NCBI GenBank assembly: GCA_022009855.1
Contig: CP091727.1
Span: forward strand, 2,108,001-2,172,000
Direction: 5' to 3'
DNA from: Lentisphaeria bacterium
GTDB taxonomy: Bacteria; Verrucomicrobiota; Lentisphaeria; Victivallales; Victivallaceae
DNA length: 64,000 bases
Below the pieces are notes generated by a model. It made no database searches. It saw only the letters and a program-made list of their open reading frames with translations, and was not told where the DNA came from. This document shows positions 12,775-21,782 of this stretch, in pieces; position 1 is the first letter of the stretch; each line of letters begins with the position of its first letter. The translations under genes were made by a program, and so were the position numbers.

Positions 12775-12806
12775 GGGCGGGTGGTCGAATGCCGCCCGCC
12801 CTTTTT
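12775..12806 (+). terminator. Intrinsic terminator between gap and pgk
   Basis: GGGCGGG (12775-12781) pairs with CCCGCCC (12795-12801), followed by TTTTT. Read-through or a weak internal promoter would be needed for pgk. Confidence 0.8.
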
Positions 12807-12849
12807 GTATTAACGCATCTATTCATCAATCAATGCAGGGAGAATTGTC

Positions 12850-14102
12850 ATGGATAAGAAAACGCTTCGTGACGTCGATCTCAAAGGCAAGCGCGTGGTC
12901 ATGCGCGTCGACTTCAATGTTCCGATCAAAGACGGAGTCATCAAAGATGACACCCGCATCAAGGGGCGCTCCCCTCGATCAAGTATGTGCTTGACAACGG
13001 CGGCAGCCTGGTGCTTATGAGCCACCTCGGCCGTCCGGCGGAAAAAGGCTACGAGGCGGATTTCAGCCTGAAGCCGGTGGCGGAATATCTGGCGAAGCTG
13101 CTCGGTCGCCCGGTGGCGTTTGCTCCGGATTGCGCCAATGCCGACAAGGAGGTCGCCGCGATGAAGCCGGGCGACGTGCTGATGCTGGAAAATACCCGTT
13201 TCTACAAGGAGGAACAGGGCAAGCTCAAGCAGAAGGAAGGGCAGTCCGACGAGGAGTTCAAGGCGAAGAAGGCCGAACTCAAGGAGAAACAGCAGCTTCT
13301 GGCGAAAAAGTTTGCCTCCTACGGTGACATCTACTGCAACGATGCGTTCGGTTCCGCGCACCGCGCCCACGCTTCGACCGCGGTCATCACCAAGTACATG
13401 CCGGTTTCGGTGGCGGGTTTCCTGATGGAAAAGGAGATCGCCTATCTCGGCAGCGCGGTGGAGAATCCGGTTCGTCCGTTCGTGGCGATTCTCGGCGGCG
13501 CGAAGGTCTCCGACAAGCTCGCTGTGGTGCAGAATCTGCTGGGCAAGGTCGACACGCTGATCATCGGCGGCGGCATGGCCTACACCTTCCTCAAGGCGCA
13601 GGGACATGATATCGGTGCTTCGCTCTGCGAGCTCGATCAGCTCGACTACGCCCGCGACATGATCGCCAAGGCGAAAGAGCGCGGTGTGAAGCTGCTGCTG
13701 CCGGTGGACAACGTTGCCGCCGACAAGTTCGCGGCGGACGCCGCCACGCAGATCGTCGGCGACGAGATTCCGGCCGGCTGGATGGCGCTGGATATCGGTC
13801 CGAAGACCACCGAGCTCTATGCGGAAGCGATCAAGGGCGCCAAGACCGTCGTCTGGAACGGGCCGATGGGCTGCTTCGAGATGCCTGCGTTTTCGAAGGG
13901 GACCTTCGGCGTCTGCGCCGCGGTGGCCGAAGTGAAGGCGAACGGCGGTGTTTCGATCATCGGCGGCGGCGACAGCGTCTCTGCGGTGAACAAGTCCGGG
14001 TTGGCGGACAAGATGAGCCACATTTCCACCGGCGGCGGTGCTTCGCTCGAGTTCCTCGAGGGGAAGGCTCTGCCCGGCGTGGTGTCGCTCTCCGACAAGT
14101 AA
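12850..14102 (+). CDS. pgk: Phosphoglycerate kinase (one frame break)
   Basis: Glycolytic enzyme transferring phosphate from 1,3-bisphosphoglycerate to ADP. The start MDKKTLRDVDLKGKRVVMR follows AGGGAGA. Substrate motifs RVDFNVP, SHLGRP and ENTRFYKEE are present, and the nucleotide-binding C-terminal half includes GGAKVSDKL, GGGMAYTFL and the Gly-rich GGGDSVSAVNKSG...STGGGASLEFL. One G is missing in a G run near 12975; restored, the protein is 417 residues. After ENTRF it carries a Lys/Glu-rich insertion of roughly 20-25 residues (KLKQKEGQSDEEFKAKK...) before the usual NDAFGSAHRAHAS, which most PGKs lack. It ends at a strong terminator. Confidence 0.96.
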
Positions 14103-14123
14103 GAGAGCGTTTCTTTTCGGGAA

Positions 14124-14169
14124 GAGGCTGTTGCATTCCGTTGAGGGATGCGGCAGCCTCTTTTTTTTC
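14124..14169 (+). terminator. Intrinsic terminator of pgk
   Basis: AGAGGCTGTTGCATTCC pairs imperfectly with GGGATGCGGCAGCCTCT around GTTGA, followed by eight Ts, 20 bases after the pgk stop. Confidence 0.88.
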
Positions 14170-14252
14170 ATGGAAGAGAGGGGAGGGGCCTGCCGGGCCG
14201 GAGAGGCGGCCGGTTTTTTCCGGAAACGCGGCGATTTCCCGATTCCCCGGGC

Positions 14253-14280
14253 TTGAAAAAAACGGCGCTGCGGTTATATT
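14253..14280 (+). promoter_or_regulatory. Promoter of cobI
   Basis: TTGAAA (14253-14258), 16-bp spacer, TATATT (14275-14280), 45 bases before the cobI start. No cobalamin riboswitch fits between promoter and start. Confidence 0.7.
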
Positions 14281-14325
14281 GTCTCCCTGCGCCCGCGTTG
14301 TGCGCGTTGAACAGCGGAAAGAGAG

Positions 14326-15065
14326 ATGGCATTGGGAAAATTCTATGGAGTCGGACTCGGTCCCGGAGATCCCGGACTGGTGACATTGCGGGCGTTGGAG
14401 GTGTTGCGCGCGGTGCAGGTGATCTATGCGGCAGCCTCACAGCAGAGTTCCCGCAGCGTTTCCGGGCGGATTCTCGATGCGCTGCCCGGCGTGACGGCGG
14501 ATCGGTGTGAGCTGGCCTTCACCATGTCGAACAATTTCGACGAACGTCTGGCCAGAATCGATGAGCATGCCGCACGGATTCTCGACCGTCTGCGTTCGGG
14601 GGATGACGCGGCATTTGTCACCATCGGCGATCCGATGACCTACAGCACCTGCGGCTATCTGTTGCGGGCGCTGCTGCGGATGGAACCGGCTCTGCCGTAT
14701 GAAATCATCCCCGGAGTGAACTCCTGGAGTGCTCTGGCCGCGAAGGAGGGGTCCCGCTGGTGGAGGATCAGACGGTGCTGCAGATTGTTCCCGCCGCGGT
14801 CGCTCCCGGTTCGGAGGAGCTCGACCAGCTGCTTGCCGCCGATGCGACCACCGTTCTGCTCAAGTGCTACCGTACGAGGGAGGAACTGCTCCGGCAGCTT
14901 TCCGAACGGGGATTCCGCACTGTCTACGGCGCCGGAATCGGACTGGAGGAGGAGTTTGTTTCGGACGATCCCGCGGCGATTGCGGATCGTCCACGGGAAT
15001 ATCTGTCGATGCTGATCGTCCGCAAAGCCGATGTGGCGGGCGGCGGCGCCGTTGCGAAACAATGA
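14326..15065 (+). CDS. cobI: Precorrin-2 / cobalt-factor II C20-methyltransferase (one frame break)
   Basis: S-adenosylmethionine-dependent methylation of the corrin ring at C20 in cobalamin biosynthesis. The N-terminus has the tetrapyrrole methylase signature GVGLGPGDPGLVTLRAL, then FVTIGDPMTYSTCGYLL near residue 95 and EIIPGVNSWSALAA near 130. One G is missing near 14749; the frame then continues LVEDQTVLQIVP to AVAKQ, giving 246 residues, the usual length. No other cobalamin gene is adjacent, so this is a solitary gene of the pathway. The close paralogue families (CobJ, CobM) are less likely because of the length and the GVNSWSA motif. Confidence 0.85.
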
Positions 15066-15085
15066 TCTGATACAGGGAGGCGGCG

Positions 15086-15673
15086 ATGGAAGAGCTTCTG
15101 CGTCTTGCCGAGTTGCGCCAGGCCCGGGCCCGGCGAGTGGTGGAAATGAGCGGCATCCCCGCCGCGTGGAAGGCGATCGGCGCGGAGGTTGCCGCGGTCG
15201 GCTCCCTGCGAACCGGACTTCTGATCGACCACCGCGACATCGATTTCCACGTATACACCGACACACTGGAGCCGGAAGAGAGTTTCCGGGCCGTCGCCCG
15301 GATCTGCGCCAACCCGGCAGTGACCGGGATGGAGTTCCGGAATCTTGCCGCGACGGAGGAGTGCTGTTTCGAATTCCACGTTTCGCTGCGGGATGAGCGC
15401 GGCGACTCGTGGCGGGTCGATATGATTCAGATCCGCCGCGGCTCGAAGTACGACGGTTTTTTCGAAACAGTCGCCGACCGGATCCTGGCGGCACTGACTC
15501 CGGAGACGAAACGGACCATTCTCATGCTCAAGTGCGCGGCGCCGCAATCCGCCCGGATCATGGGGATCGAATACTGCCGCGCGGTGATGGAGGGCGGCGT
15601 CCGGAGCTGGCCGGAATTCATCGCATGGCGTGCGATGAATCCGGTTTCCGGCATTCTGACGTGGCGCCCCTGA
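15086..15673 (+). CDS. Nucleotidyltransferase-superfamily protein of unknown substrate
   Basis: An intact 195-residue frame starts 20 bases after cobI, with GGAGG upstream, and is probably cotranscribed. The motif AVGSLRTGLLIDHRDIDFHVY (residues ~38-57) matches the GS...DxD core of the polymerase-beta-like nucleotidyltransferase fold. A later acidic strand (SWRVDMIQI) could supply the third carboxylate. There is no membrane segment. I do not recognise a specific family. Proteins of this type may modify small molecules, RNA or proteins, and the neighbourhood does not decide which. A link to cobalamin metabolism is not implied by the sequence. Confidence 0.6.
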   Translation: MEELLRLAELRQARARRVVEMSGIPAAWKAIGAEVAAVGSLRTGLLIDHRDIDFHVYTDTLEPEESFRAVARICANPAVTGMEFRNLAATEECCFEFHVSLRDERGDSWRVDMIQIRRGSKYDGFFETVADRILAALTPETKRTILMLKCAAPQSARIMGIEYCRAVMEGGVRSWPEFIAWRAMNPVSGILTWRP

Positions 15674-15688
15674 AGCGCCGCTGTTGTC

Positions 15689-17118
15689 TTACCAGTGGCG
15701 ATGGAAGAATCCGGAGACTCCCTCCGCCGCTCTCTGGAAGATCACGTACAATCCCGGGATGAACATCATTCCGGCGATGGTTGCGACCAGCATTCCCCAG
15801 AAGGTGGTGACGCCGATCGACTGACGGCTGCCTGCACCGGCGCCGCTGGCGACCACCATCGGGAACACACCGATCACGAAGGAGAGCGCGGTCATCATGA
15901 CCGAGCGGAACCTGACTCGCATGCCGTTCAGGGCCGCATCCGGAATGGTTGCGCCTTTGTCGCGTTCGAACTTGGCGAACTCCACCATCAGAATTGCCGT
16001 CTTGGCGGTGAGGCCGATCAGCATCAGCAACCCGAGCTGGCAGTAGATGTTCAGCGACATGTTGCTGAGTTTCAGGGCGAGGATCGCGCCGAGCGTCGCG
16101 GTCGCCACCGAGAGCATCACCGAAATCGGCATGGTCCAGCTCTCATACTGCGCCACCAGAAAGAGGTAGGCCACCAGCAGTGAAATCATCAGCAGACTGA
16201 CGATCTTGCCTTCGTTCTGGCTCTCCTGATAGCTCATATCGGTCCAGCTGATCTGGTAATCCTTGGAGAGATTCTTGTGGACGAGATCCTCCAGCAGATT
16301 CATCATTTCGCCGGAGCTGAACGACGGCACGGTCTGGGTGTTGACCGATGCGGAGGGGAACATGTTGAACCGTTCCGCCTGCCGGGGCCCGAGGGTCCAG
16401 CGGAGATCCGCCACCGCGCTGAGCGGAATATTCTCGCCGGTGGTGCTGGTGACGTAGAGCTGATCGATGATGTTGAGATTCTCCCGCAGTTCCGGCGCCA
16501 GCTGGGTCTTGACCTGATAGGTCTTGCCGTACTTGTTGAAGTCGTTGATGTAGTAGGACCCGAGCTGGCTCTGGAGCGCGCTGAAGATCGAGTTGATCGA
16601 CACGTTCATCGCCTCCGCCTTGTCACGGTTGATGTCCAGACAGAGCATCGGCGTGTTGGCGTCGAACGAGGTGAAGGCGTAGACCGCCTTGCCGGTCTCC
16701 ATGATCTTGGAGAGCAGATGGTTGGTTGTCTGCGCGATCTCCTGCGAACTCTGGTCGCCTGTGGCCTGAAGTGAAAAGTTACGCCGCCGGTGGCGCCGAG
16801 ACCCATGATGGCCGGCGGCACGAAGGCGTTGACGGAAGCGTCCGGCAGCACTGCGGCGCGCTTGATGATTGCCGACTGAATCTGGCTGATCTGCGTCTCA
16901 GGGGTGGTGCGTTCCGCCCACGGCTTCAGGTCGACGATCAGGAGACCGAGGTTTTCCCCTTCACCCGCGGTCAGGCTCCGGCCGGGAATGGCCAGAAGCT
17001 GGTTGATCCCGGGGATATCCTTAATCAGGTCGGAGACCTCTGCCAGCGCGGCTTCCGTCCGCGGCAGCGAAGCGCTGGCGGGGGAGGACCACTTCGCAGA
17101 AGATGGTTCCCTTGTTTC
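15689..17118 (-). pseudogene. C-terminal half of an AcrB-type RND permease, 5'-truncated
   Basis: The minus strand encodes the second half of an HAE1 pump: porter domain from NKGTIFCEVVLP, then LGATGGV, GSYYINDFNKYGKTYQV and ENIPLSAVADLRW, and six membrane segments from ~16220 down to 15720, with TM10 GLTAKTAILMVEF keeping the conserved Lys. Breaks occur near 17085 and 16790. The N-terminal ~560 residues are absent: at about 17118 the coding sequence stops against an AT-rich stretch, with no start codon or ribosome-binding site. It converges on the nucleotidyltransferase gene. Either a deletion removed the 5' half or the assembly joined unrelated pieces here. It is not the missing part of the pump at 2-2822, since the C-terminal halves overlap. 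Confidence 0.8.
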
Positions 17119-17220
17119 CTAACTAATATAAAAAATTTGTTTTTTCAAATTGAAATTCAGGAAATCTTAATTTTTTTTGACGGGGGAGGATGAGGATGCC
17201 GTGAAAAGGGAGTTCTGCTG

Positions 17221-17248
17221 TTGAAAAGGGGGGGGATTGGTTTATATT
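17221..17248 (+). promoter_or_regulatory. Promoter of the phosphohexomutase operon
   Basis: TTGAAA (17221-17226), 16-bp G-rich spacer, TATATT (17243-17248), 31 bases before the proposed start. Confidence 0.65.
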
Positions 17249-17278
17249 ACCGGAAAGAACGCAGATTTTGTTTTTCGG

Positions 17279-18658
17279 ATGGGCAGATTCAACACATTGA
17301 AATTCTCCGAGAGCGGAGTGCGCGGCATCGTCGGAGAGGGATTGACGCCGCGGCTGGTGGCGGAGCTCGGGGCCGCCTTCGGGCTCTACCGGGGCGGGGG
17401 GGCGCGTCGTGGTCGGGCGGGATACCCGTGCCACCGGGGCGATGTTCGAGGAGGCGCTTTCGGCCGGACTGCTTTCGGCCGGGTGCCAGGTGGTCAAGCT
17501 CGGCATTGTACCGACGCCGACGGTTCAGTTCACCGTCTCGCGCATCGGCGCCTCGGGGGGATCGCGATTACTGCGAGCCACAATCCGGCCCAGTGGAACG
17601 CGCTCAAATTCATCGGCGGCGACGGCATGTTTCTCGATCCGGCCGAGGCGTCGGAACTTTTGATCTGTACAGTCAGGGCAATCCTCCGTGCCGCGTCGAG
17701 AAGGATCTGCGGGATGTGCGTACGTTGCCGGGAGCGTTCGCCGCGCACGAGGAAAGGATTTTTTCGGTCATCGACGCAGAAGGGGTGCGCTGCCGCCGTT
17801 TCCGTGTGGCGGTCGACTGCGCCAACGGCGTGGGCGCGCTCTATTCGGCGGAGTTTCTGCGCCATCTCGGCTGCGAGGTGTTTCCGATTCACGACGAGGC
17901 GGACGGGCAGTTCCGGCGGCCGCCGGAGCCGCTGCCGGAGAATCTGGAAGCGCTCTGCCGGGTCGTGCGGGAGAACCATTGCGACATCGGATTCGGGCAG
18001 GATCCCGACGGCGACCGGCTCACGGTGGTGACCGACCGGGGGAGGCGCTCAATCCGCATTACACGGTGGCGCTGGCGGTGGAGCAGGTGCTCGACGGTGG
18101 AGATCCCGGGCCGGTGGTGGTGAATATTCAGACGTCGCGTCTGGTGGAGGCGATCGCCGCTTCGTATCATTGCGGACTGGTCATTTCGAAGGTCGGCGAG
18201 ATCAACGTGGTTGAAAAGATGATCGAAACCGACAGCATGATCGGCGGAGAGGGCAACTGCGGCGGGGTGATCTACCGCCGGGTTCATTCGGGGCGGGACA
18301 GTTTTACCGCGATGGCGCTGATTCTTGAACGGCTCGCTTTTTTCCGAACGGCCCCTCTCCGGGATCGTGGCGGAATTCCCCGCACAGTACAATTTGTCCG
18401 CCCGCTTCCCGGTTCCGCCGATCGCGGCGCGGAATGTGCTCGATCACTTCCGCCGGAAATACGCCGACCGGTCGCCGCTCACTTTTGACGGACTGCGGTT
18501 TGATCTGGAGACAGGGCGGGTACTGATGCGTTCATCGAACACCGAACCGATATTCCGGCTGAACGTCGAGTCGACGGAGCGTTTTGCTGCCGAGGCGTTG
18601 CTGGAGCGTTTTTCCGCGGAGATCCGGGAGGAGTTAACCAACGGGGGGAGAATTGTGA
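17279..18658 (+). CDS. Phosphoglucosamine/phosphomanno-mutase family protein (many frame breaks)
   Basis: Alpha-D-phosphohexomutase, interconverting hexose 1- and 6-phosphates for cell-wall or sugar-nucleotide synthesis. All four signatures are visible: the substrate loop FSESGVRGIVGEG at the N-terminus, the phosphoserine loop ITASHNPAQWNALKF (~17567-17610), the metal loop GQDPDGDRL (~17995), the sugar loop GGEGNCGGVIYRR (~18245) and the phosphate loop RSSNTEPIFRL (~18532). The frame breaks near 17400, 17557, 17655, 18040 and 18335, mostly in G or C runs. A sixth, in the G6 run at 18642-18647, would remove the stop; with five Gs the protein ends ...LTNGGEL and TGA overlaps the GTG of the next gene. 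About 460 codons. The GEGN-type sugar loop favours phosphoglucosamine mutase, but the substrate is not certain. Confidence 0.8.
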
Positions 18659-19329
18659 CGGAAGCGAAGTTCTATCTTTTCGACATGGATCACACGCTGA
18701 TTCAGGCTGACTGCGATGTGACCTGGAAGCAGTTTGCGGTGGCGCACGGCCTTGCTCCGGAGACGGCGCTTGTCGAGGCGGACCGCTTTTTCGACGACTA
18801 CAACGCCGGCAAACTGGATATCGAAGCCTTTCATGAATTTCAGTTCCGGGAGTTCGCCGGGAACACGGTCGAACGGATGGCCGGACTGGCCGAATTGCAT
18901 TTCCGGGAATTCATCGCCGACCGGCTCTACCCGGAGGCGGTGAAGTTGATCGATGAGCTGCGGGCCGCGGGGCTTCCGGTCGGCATCCTCACCTCGACCA
19001 ATTCGGTGATCGCCACTCCGGTGGCGCGGGCGTTCGGCATCGATCTGGTGCTCGGCACGCGGCTGGAGCTGCGCGACGGGCGTTACACCGGGAGAATTTC
19101 CGGCGTCTACGGCGTTGGTCCGGGCAAGGTGGAGATCGCCGCCGCCGAGCTGAAGCAGCGGGGATTCACGCTTGCGGAGCTCGCCTATTACGGCGACAGC
19201 ATCAACGACCGGTACATTCTCGAAGCGTGCGGATTCCCGTACACGGTCAATCCCTCGGCATCGCTGCGGGTTCTGGCGGAGCGGCAGCACTGGCCGATCC
19301 TCAGCTGGAAGCTGGAGGCGGTGAAGTGA
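18655..19329 (+). CDS. HAD-superfamily phosphatase (HAD-IB, SerB-like)
   Basis: Proposed GTG start at 18655 after a G-rich ribosome-binding site, giving 224 residues. The phosphatase motifs are in order: catalytic FDMDHTL near residue 9, motif II LTSTNS near 118, the Lys of GPGKVE near 160, and motif IV YYGDSINDRYILEA near 182. The cap sequence between residues ~20 and ~100 is helical, as in subclass IB enzymes such as phosphoserine phosphatase. In the sequence as given the frame is open from the mutase into this gene, an apparent fusion that I attribute to a miscounted G run. It overlaps the next gene by four bases (GTGA). Substrate unknown. Confidence 0.8.
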   Translation: MTEAKFYLFDMDHTLIQADCDVTWKQFAVAHGLAPETALVEADRFFDDYNAGKLDIEAFHEFQFREFAGNTVERMAGLAELHFREFIADRLYPEAVKLIDELRAAGLPVGILTSTNSVIATPVARAFGIDLVLGTRLELRDGRYTGRISGVYGVGPGKVEIAAAELKQRGFTLAELAYYGDSINDRYILEACGFPYTVNPSASLRVLAERQHWPILSWKLEAVK

Positions 19330-20455
19330 AGATCGGCCTGATCTCCAATCCCCGCCACCGGGCGGGGGACCGGATGGAGTTTCTGCTGTTGCGCGCCGCC
19401 CACTGGCTCACCCGCTTCGAACCGGCGGACCTGCTGCTGGTGACGGGGAGCTGACGGCGGAGAACGCGGCTCCCGAACCGGGGTTTCTCGATGCCTTTTA
19501 CGCTTCGCTCGCCCGGCGCAAATCGGAACTGCCGGTGATCTTCCCCGGCTCGGAAACGCCGGTGACGGTCTGCGGAGAGGTGCTTTCTCCCGCCGCGCTG
19601 ACCGGGCGGATCCGCGAAGCGGCCGGAGCGGTTCCGGATTTTGAAGCGTTCCCCTTTGAATACCTGGTTGCGGAGTTCGACGGCGGCGCGCTGCCGCATG
19701 TGGAGCGCCGGGTGCTGGTCGAACCGGAACTTGCCGCTCAGGTGACCGATTTCCACATCCACACGTCGGCGGCGTACTGCAGCGAGAACATGCGCGTGGA
19801 CCGGGCGCTGGAGATGGCGAAGCTCTCCGGACTCGGCGGCGTCTCGTTTGCCGAGCACTCCGGCCAGCTCTACTTCGAGAGCGACGACTACTGGAACGGG
19901 CGTTCGGTCTGGCGCACCCGGGGAACGCCGGAGGGGTGCCGGGCGATCGACCGCTCCGACGAATACCGCGCCGAACTCCGCACGCCGGGGTGCTACCGGC
20001 ACGGATTCGAGCTCGACGTCGACCGGAACGGCGACGTTCTGCTTTCGGAGAAGGAGCGCCCGCTCGCCGAGGTCCGGCTGGGCGCGGTGCACTTTCTGGT
20101 CAACCGGAGCGACCCGCGTGAAGCGTCGCGGGAATTTCTCTTTTACACCGAGTCGCTGCTGAAGTACGGCGTCGACATTCTCGCGCATCCGTTCCGCATC
20201 TTCGCCTGGGCGGGGCTGGAGAAACCGGCGGAGCTGTTCGCTCCGGTCGCCGACCTTCTGGCGCACTACGGTGTTGCGGCGGAGGTCAACTTTCACCAGA
20301 ACCAGCCGGAGCACGAATTTTTCGACCTCTGTCTCCGGAAGGGAGTGAAACTGTCGCTGGGGAGCGATTCGCACAACCTCTACGAGGTGGGATTTTTCCT
20401 GCCGCACTTCCGTTTCCTCCGGGAGCTGGGGTTGCCGGGAAACTGGACGAGGTGA
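19326..20455 (+). CDS. PHP-domain phosphoesterase with an N-terminal metallophosphoesterase-like segment (one frame break)
   Basis: GTG start overlapping the HAD gene by four bases. The N-terminus (VKIGLISNPRHRAGDRMEF...LLLVTG) resembles the first strands of calcineurin-type phosphoesterases, although the usual metal-binding DxH is not evident. A missing G near 19444 breaks the frame just after it. From residue ~138 a PHP domain is clear: DFHIHTSAAYCSENM, FAEHSGQLYF, a mid-domain HGFELDV, DILAHPFRI and SLGSDSHNLYEVG, the metal-binding His/Asp set of histidinol-phosphatase-like enzymes. About 376 residues. Likely a cytosolic phosphatase acting with the mutase and HAD enzyme; substrate unknown. 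Confidence 0.75.
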
Positions 20456-20518
20456 TCTTCCGCTGACCGCCGCGCTGCGCCGAAATCGATGACAGGCCGT
20501 TGGGCCGGAAAGGATGAG

Positions 20519-21508
20519 ATGATCTATTCACCCGCTGAAAATCGTTACGAAACCATGTCTTACCGCCGCTGCGGCCGCAGCGGACTGCGTCTGCCCGCCG
20601 TCTCGCTCGGTTTGTGGCACAATTTCGGCAGCGTCGACGTTTATGAGAATGCCCGGAAGATGGCGCAGACCGCGTTCGATCTGGGCATCACCCACTTCGA
20701 CCTTGCCAACAACTACGGTCCGGAACCGGGATCGGCGGAGATCACTTTCGGCCGGATTCTGCGGCAGGACCTCGCCCCCTACCGCGACGAACTCGTCATC
20801 TCCAGCAAGGCGGGCTACTACATGTGGCCGGGACCCTACGGGGAGTGGGGATCGCGCAAGAATCTGATTGCCAGCTGCGACCAGAGCCTCCGGCGGCTGG
20901 GGGTCGATTACGTCGACATCTTCTACCACCACCGGCCGGATCCGGATACTCCGGTGGAGGAGTCGATGGAGGCGCTGGATCACATCGTCCGCTCGGGGCG
21001 GGCGCTTTACGTCGGGATCTCCAACTATCCGCCGGAGGCGGCCCGCCGGGCGATTGCGGTGCTGCGCGAACTGCGGACCCCCTTCGTGCTTCATCAGATC
21101 TGCTGCAATCTGCTCAACCGGGCGCATGAGCGGCAGGGATCCTTCCGGCTGCTGGAGGAGGAGAAGGTGGGCGGAATCGTCTTTTCGCCGCTGGCGCAGG
21201 GATTGCTGAGCGACCGTTATCTCGACGGGATTCCGGTGGATTCGCGCGCGGCGCGCGGCGGCTTCCTGAAGCGTTCCTCGATCACGCCGGAGGTGCTCGG
21301 CAAGGTGCGGGCGCTGAAGGAGATCGCCGCCTCCCGCGGGCAGACGCTCTCGGGGATGGCGATCGCCTGGGTGCTGCATCTGCCGGGGGTGACGTCGGCG
21401 CTGGTGGGCGCGAGCCGTCCGGAGCAGATTCGCGAAACGGTCGCCGGGCTGAACCATCTGGAGTTCACTCCGGAGGAGCTGGCCCGGATCGACGCCGTGC
21501 TCGAATAA
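20519..21508 (+). CDS. gpr: Aldo/keto reductase, L-glyceraldehyde-3-phosphate reductase type (YghZ-like)
   Basis: NADPH-dependent reductase of small aldehydes. The intact frame starts at 20519 (MIYSPAENRYETMSYRRCG) a few bases after GGAAAGGATGAG and encodes 329 residues. It follows E. coli YghZ almost segment for segment: SGLRLPAVSLGLWHNFG, DLGITHFDLANNYGPEPG with the catalytic Asp/Tyr pair, ISSKAGYYMWPGPYG, YVDIFYHHR, ALYVGISNYPPE, FSPLAQGLLSDRYL and the cofactor end VGASRPEQI. An alternative start 30 bases upstream adds residues that are not conserved. It lies 63 bases after the PHP gene and may be the last gene of that operon. Confidence 0.9.
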   Translation: MIYSPAENRYETMSYRRCGRSGLRLPAVSLGLWHNFGSVDVYENARKMAQTAFDLGITHFDLANNYGPEPGSAEITFGRILRQDLAPYRDELVISSKAGYYMWPGPYGEWGSRKNLIASCDQSLRRLGVDYVDIFYHHRPDPDTPVEESMEALDHIVRSGRALYVGISNYPPEAARRAIAVLRELRTPFVLHQICCNLLNRAHERQGSFRLLEEEKVGGIVFSPLAQGLLSDRYLDGIPVDSRAARGGFLKRSSITPEVLGKVRALKEIAASRGQTLSGMAIAWVLHLPGVTSALVGASRPEQIRETVAGLNHLEFTPEELARIDAVLE

Positions 21509-21543
21509 GCGCGGCGCAGGCACTTCGCAACCGTGTTCCCGGA

Positions 21544-21762
21544 TCAACGGGTCAGGTGGCAGGCCATCACGCCGCCCGGTCTGGCCCCGGTGTCGGCGGT
21601 GAACCGCAGTTTCCCGTTCGCATAAACGGCCGGAATTTCCCCAGTTCGGCAATCCGTTTCAGAAAGGCGCCCTGCAGCTCCTCCGGGGTGAGCTCCTTTT
21701 TGGCGGAAAGCTCATTCCGCCACGGCCGCGATATCGCAGAGTGGCGTGAACATCTCCGGCAT
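21544..21762 (-). CDS. Small unknown protein or C-terminal remnant (frame breaks)
   Basis: Downstream of the GH78 gene on the same strand, the sequence reads coherently as MPEMFTPLCDIAAVAE, then LSAKKELTPEELQGAFLKRI, then YANGKLRFTADTGARPGGVM and a stop at 21544, but only across two frame changes (near 21715 and 21627). Codon use is like that of its neighbours. It could be a ~73-residue gene or the surviving end of a larger one. No family is recognised. The region otherwise holds nothing. Confidence 0.3.
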
Positions 21763-21782
21763 CGGTTGTGCGGAATCCGGGC

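Noticed and set aside
14170..14325. Cobalamin riboswitch upstream of cobI
   Set aside because: The promoter lies 45 bases before the start, too close for a B12 riboswitch, and no B12-box-like sequence is seen.
18325..19329. Apparent fusion of phosphohexomutase with a HAD phosphatase
   Set aside because: Removing one G from the G6 run at 18642-18647 creates a TGA overlapping a GTG start with a ribosome-binding site, the same four-base overlap seen at the next gene junction; the fusion is best explained by a miscounted run.
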